Below are positions 60,369 to 64,000 of a stretch of 64,000 nt of DNA, piece by piece (the first letter of the stretch is position 1; each line of letters starts with the position of its first letter). Made by a program: the position numbers and the translations under genes. The DNA lies in assembly GCA_039881145.1 (NCBI GenBank), contig JAYKKI010000066.1:13296001-13360000 (forward strand), read 5' to 3'. Source of the DNA: Druceiella hillmani. Its lineage: Eukaryota > Arthropoda > Insecta > Lepidoptera > Hepialidae. The notes beneath the pieces were generated by a model. It was given only the letters and a program-made list of their open reading frames with translations. It made no database searches and was not told the origin of the DNA.

Positions 60369-63227
60369 GATGTGCGAAGGCCTCGATCAAACGAAAAATG
60401 TCTATATTAATTTAACTGGATACCTTATTCTTTGTTTTGAGAAGGAAGACATGAAGACTCTTCAATCAACGTACATTATGATTGATGGTTTAATAAACTA
60501 GTCTTGTGTCACCAATAGCAGTGATGTAATAGGTAAATGTCATACAGAGTTTCATTTTCAATTTTAATTTTTGAACGATAAAAACCAATTAAACCTAGAC
60601 ATTGAAAAACAAGTTTCGAAGAACTATTTGTAGGTGTAATCTGGGTGTTATTGTTGTTTGAAATTGTGCTTAAACTGAATCTCTTAAAATTTTACATCAG
60701 GGTTTTATTGATCGGACATTTGTTCTTTTTATTTCTATAACCACTCCAAATCTATATCTCAATGTATCATTGAGATACAAAAATACTGACTTTTTTTTAA
60801 ATAACTTAAAAAATTGTGACCAATTTGTCTGCTTTGCTTATTGTAATACTAAAAGAGAACGATGTCACTAATATTTCCTTTCAAATATGTACATAAAGGA
60901 GCAAAAGGTGGAAAATCTTAAATATTACTTTTTCAAACAGTTTTATATTGTTTTATACACTTTAAATATGAAAAACTCTTGCAGTCCATAAAAGAAAATT
61001 TAAGGGAAGGGTTTGTCAGTTGAATATATACAGAGACTTGTTTTTTAATAAATTCCTTTTTATGTATATAGATTTCACGGTGAATGGTAGCGCTGTTTGC
61101 TATAAACAAAAAAGAACAGAATTAGAAGCCTGTCGCGTTTCAGCATTTGTTTCAATACCGGATGAAAGCAGTGAGAAAAGTAACGAAAACAGTGATGAAG
61201 ATTTTGATTTCGTCATATCCGTAAATATTATTTATCGCAACTTGCTTATTTTATATTTTATTTTTTAAACACAATCATATCAACACAATCAACTATTTTT
61301 ATATTTTATTTTTTAAACACAATCAGAAAATCTATTTCAAAATAAGTAGCGTAATATTTTTATTTTCTTTATTTCACAAATGTTTTTAACATCAGCAACT
61401 GTTGTTAAAAAGGTCTATGTTATTTTTTACAGTAATAACACACAGATATTTACTATTATTTAATAAATAAATCACTGTTGGATAGTTTTATTTAATAGTG
61501 GTGTATTAGTATAAATATTGTGATAATAATTAAACATAAAGTTTATTTAAAATGAAACTATAAAATATCATCTGTCTTTACCTCTCACCTTTCAAAATAT
61601 AACCAAATGTAGTCCAAGTTTTAATTTAAACACTCCCAACATTAATTATTATAATTGAGACATGCTTGCAAGTTTGAAATAAAATAAATTATTGTCAATA
61701 ATTTGCAGAAAGAGCACTGTGATATGGTCAAGAAATACAAATCATGTATCCATAATACTTTGAAGGATTGTTCCTACACAGCAGCATCTTCAGTTGTAGA
61801 GGGTTTTGTTGAGTCTGTACTGAAAGAAATGCCTTGTTATGAGGTAAGTAAAAGAATAAATGAATGAAAAGATATAAGACATAGTTTTCTCATTGCACTT
61901 TGATAGATATTTCTATAACACAATATTATTCAGTTGGTGAAATCCTAGTATTATATGTCACCAAATGGAAAATAACTAAATAAATGACTTTAAGGTTTAT
62001 AAACTTTTAAAATACTTATGATAGTTCATACAGATTTTTATGTACATGAAATGTCACAAAATGAGTATAATGATAAAAATAAATTTTCTTAATTATAAAA
62101 TGAAACATAAGATCGAAACATTTCTTCATATTGCCTATTTATCCTTTCATAAGATTAGACAGTAAGCTTCAATGTTTCTATTCACGATAAGCACTGTAAT
62201 CTACTATAACTATTTATATTTCAGTAGAATAACAAATAAAATCTTCTTTAAGTAAAATTATACAATTTTAAGTACAAATATTAAAGTATTAGCTTTTTGA
62301 TGCTGTTTGTGATAAAAGTAATGCCTGAATAAAAATATACATACAAGTTGCGCCATCTATTGATATATAGTAGTAATAAATTTTTCTTATTGAATAAGAA
62401 CACTGAGTTTCATGTTAAAATTAATTTCAGATTTTAATGAAACAAAATGTTAATTTTAATCATGGACTTTTATCTATATCATTTAAATATGATTGAGTAA
62501 CAAATATTATTTCATACTCAAATTAGTGGCATTACACATTCACCGGCGCTTAGTGTTCGCAACTTTACCGGCTATGTCAACTTTCTATCTATAAGTGAAA
62601 TAATAAACATAAAAGCATGGTATTTAATAAAAATGATTGCCACTCAGGATTATTTTAATAAGAAATCTATTTAAGATATTTACTCTAGACAATTGTCTGT
62701 TACAATCACGGCTGTTAAAGATCAAATTTCAAAAGTCTTTTTATATTGTTTATTATCATTGTGTTAAATTTGTTTTACTATTTCCCTTTTTTAGATTTTA
62801 TAAATTTATTACGTTTAACATTTAGTAATTTATGTTCATATTTGTACATTTAGTAGCACAAAAGTGATAGTTAAGTCGAAAAAATTACAATGTATCCATT
62901 GTAAAAAAGCAACTTGTATGGGAAATATTTATATTATACATTTTAACTCATAGCTTTATAAAGATCATTTTGTTTGCAACTGAAACATGCATTTGACAGA
63001 ATAGGTATTATTGTTTCCCTAATACCATTAACATTCCATAAATACCATTAACAATTTATTTAGATTTAATTTAAAAAAAACTTATTCGTAGTTAAGTCTT
63101 GAAAGTATCCAAAAACTCAATATGAACAGATTAAACGATTCATTATTTTGATATTACAAAGTTAAATTAATACTAAACAATATAATATTCTTTACAGGCC
63201 GAGAAAAAGTTGGACAACAATATTTGA
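60369..63227 (+). CDS. Spliced gene resembling the 27 kDa haemolymph protein family (secreted, Cys-rich)
   Basis: Exons by splice borders: 60,369 to about 60,501 (acceptor attgcag; 3' border unresolved), 61,072-61,220, 61,709-61,843 (acceptor atttgcag, donor gtaagt) and 63,198-63,227, ending in TGA. The last three join in one frame. The peptide has spaced cysteines: 'YLILCFEKEDMK', 'GSAVCYKQKR', 'LEACRVS', 'HCDMVKKYKSCI', 'LKDCSYTAASSVVEGFV' and 'VLKEMPCYE'. This order, with VCYK in the middle and C...C...TxAxxVxxxx...PC at the end, matches secreted haemolymph proteins of the 27 kDa/DUF1397 type in insects, whose function is largely unknown. The first exon has no good GT donor (it would need to end near 60,494 to give 'LI-NFTVNG'), so it may be decayed or mis-bounded. 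Signal-peptide exons were not found; they may lie left of the TTAGG array. Confidence 0.5.
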
Positions 63228-63239
63228 AAAGAGAACATT

Positions 63240-64000
63240 ATTGGCTGATTTTTTTTCTATTTTATAATACATAAATGTACATATTTCTAGATGTGATAGA
63301 TAATATGCGTTTCTTAATCTTAAAAAAAAACATTATTGACGTTGAAAAAAAACATTATTTAACGTCAAATTTCTATAGATATATCAAGACATTTAGTTAA
63401 ATAATTTTGAAGATTTACAAAATCGATGTTATTTAAAAAAAAATCAAATTCATTTTTTGAAATCCTTTCTTCTGAGGATTGTTAATTGTCTTAACTACAA
63501 TTATATGAGGTAATTTAGCAATATTAATTTATATAACAATAATACAATTTCTAATTAACAGACAAACAAATATTAAATCTGTTAAATAAGCCGAATTTAG
63601 TTTGAATGTCGAGAGAATAAAATTTAAAGGAGATGGAAAAAAACGTTTAAAAATTTGTTGGGGTACATTGGCACCCTTCGTACACCAGGAACATTCATAA
63701 ACTGGGCTTTAAAATTTAAGCAATTACATTTTAAACATTCAGTACCACAGAATATTGAATCACCGAGTGCTAATTGGTCGATGCGACCTTTAGCGACTCC
63801 TGTAATAAATTGATTGTCTTTAACGCCATCTGCTGAGGAGGCTAAAATTAGCTGATCGTTTCAAATTTTCGACTTCAGGTTTCACATCTTATACTTTAAT
63901 CTATGTTCGGTACTATGTCCGCGTATGATTTTCGGGTGGCCATCTTGCTTATGAAGTATGGCATTAGTCTGACTGGTGTATTTGGCAGGAGAGGACACGT
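63240..64000. other. Downstream DNA, no gene recognised
   Basis: The nearest aataaa to the stop at 63,227 is at about 63,616, which would give a long 3' untranslated region. The G/C-richer end (63,650-64,000) has no motif I recognise. Confidence 0.4.

Overview
The window looks like an AT-rich insect nuclear genome segment made mostly of transposon relics and microsatellites. There are no bacterial-type genes. The evidence is eukaryotic introns with GT-AG borders, arthropod-type telomere repeat units (TTAGG), jockey and R1-like non-LTR retrotransposons, piggyBac, Tc1, pogo/Tigger and Mutator-like transposase relics, and candidate exons of insect-specific families (gustatory receptor, 27 kDa haemolymph protein). 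The order of insect cannot be fixed from this sequence.

Layout. 1-5 kb is mostly unassigned AT-rich DNA with one decayed retrotransposon tail. A broken Tc1-type transposase lies at 5.5-6.5 kb. Unassigned DNA follows to 10.8 kb, then a repeat carrying a hammerhead-ribozyme-like motif and a decayed reverse transcriptase (11-12 kb). Two jockey relics, both on the minus strand, occupy 14.2-18.3 kb; the second is interrupted by a repeat (16.65-17.04 kb) that recurs inverted at 20.5-21.2 kb. A transposase tail with a zinc finger is at 23.1-23.7 kb and a broken piggyBac at 25.8-27.5 kb. Candidate host exons follow at 29.0-29.8 kb (gustatory-receptor-like) and 30.4 kb (small secreted peptide, minus strand). 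A decayed Tigger sits at 31.8-33.6 kb, followed by the second hammerhead-like repeat. Near-identical 384 bp repeats at 34.5 and 37.9 kb bracket a MITE and a Mutator-like relic. A 5'-truncated jockey with a probable target-site duplication is at 38.7-40.9 kb, an R1-like relic at 42.6-43.2 kb, possible receptor exons at 44.5-46.9 kb and a 5'-truncated CR1/L2-type element at 48.6-50.0 kb. A complete pogo/Tigger element with terminal inverted repeats and TA duplication spans 51,707-54,573.

The right end is the most unusual part. A sequence block present three times (54.6-57.8 kb) leads into about 1.3 kb of G/T-rich degenerate pentamers, then exactly 145 uninterrupted TTAGG units (59,201-59,925). 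Immediately beyond lies a spliced plus-strand gene resembling the 27 kDa haemolymph protein family (60.4-63.2 kb). This reads as an internal telomere-like tract with subtelomere-like repeats on one side and a gene on the other.

Few genes here act together. The host signal is fragmentary, and the transposon proteins are nearly all inactivated by stops and frameshifts. The least damaged is the Tigger at 51.7-54.6 kb. All host-gene calls rest on reading exons by eye and need transcript or homology support.
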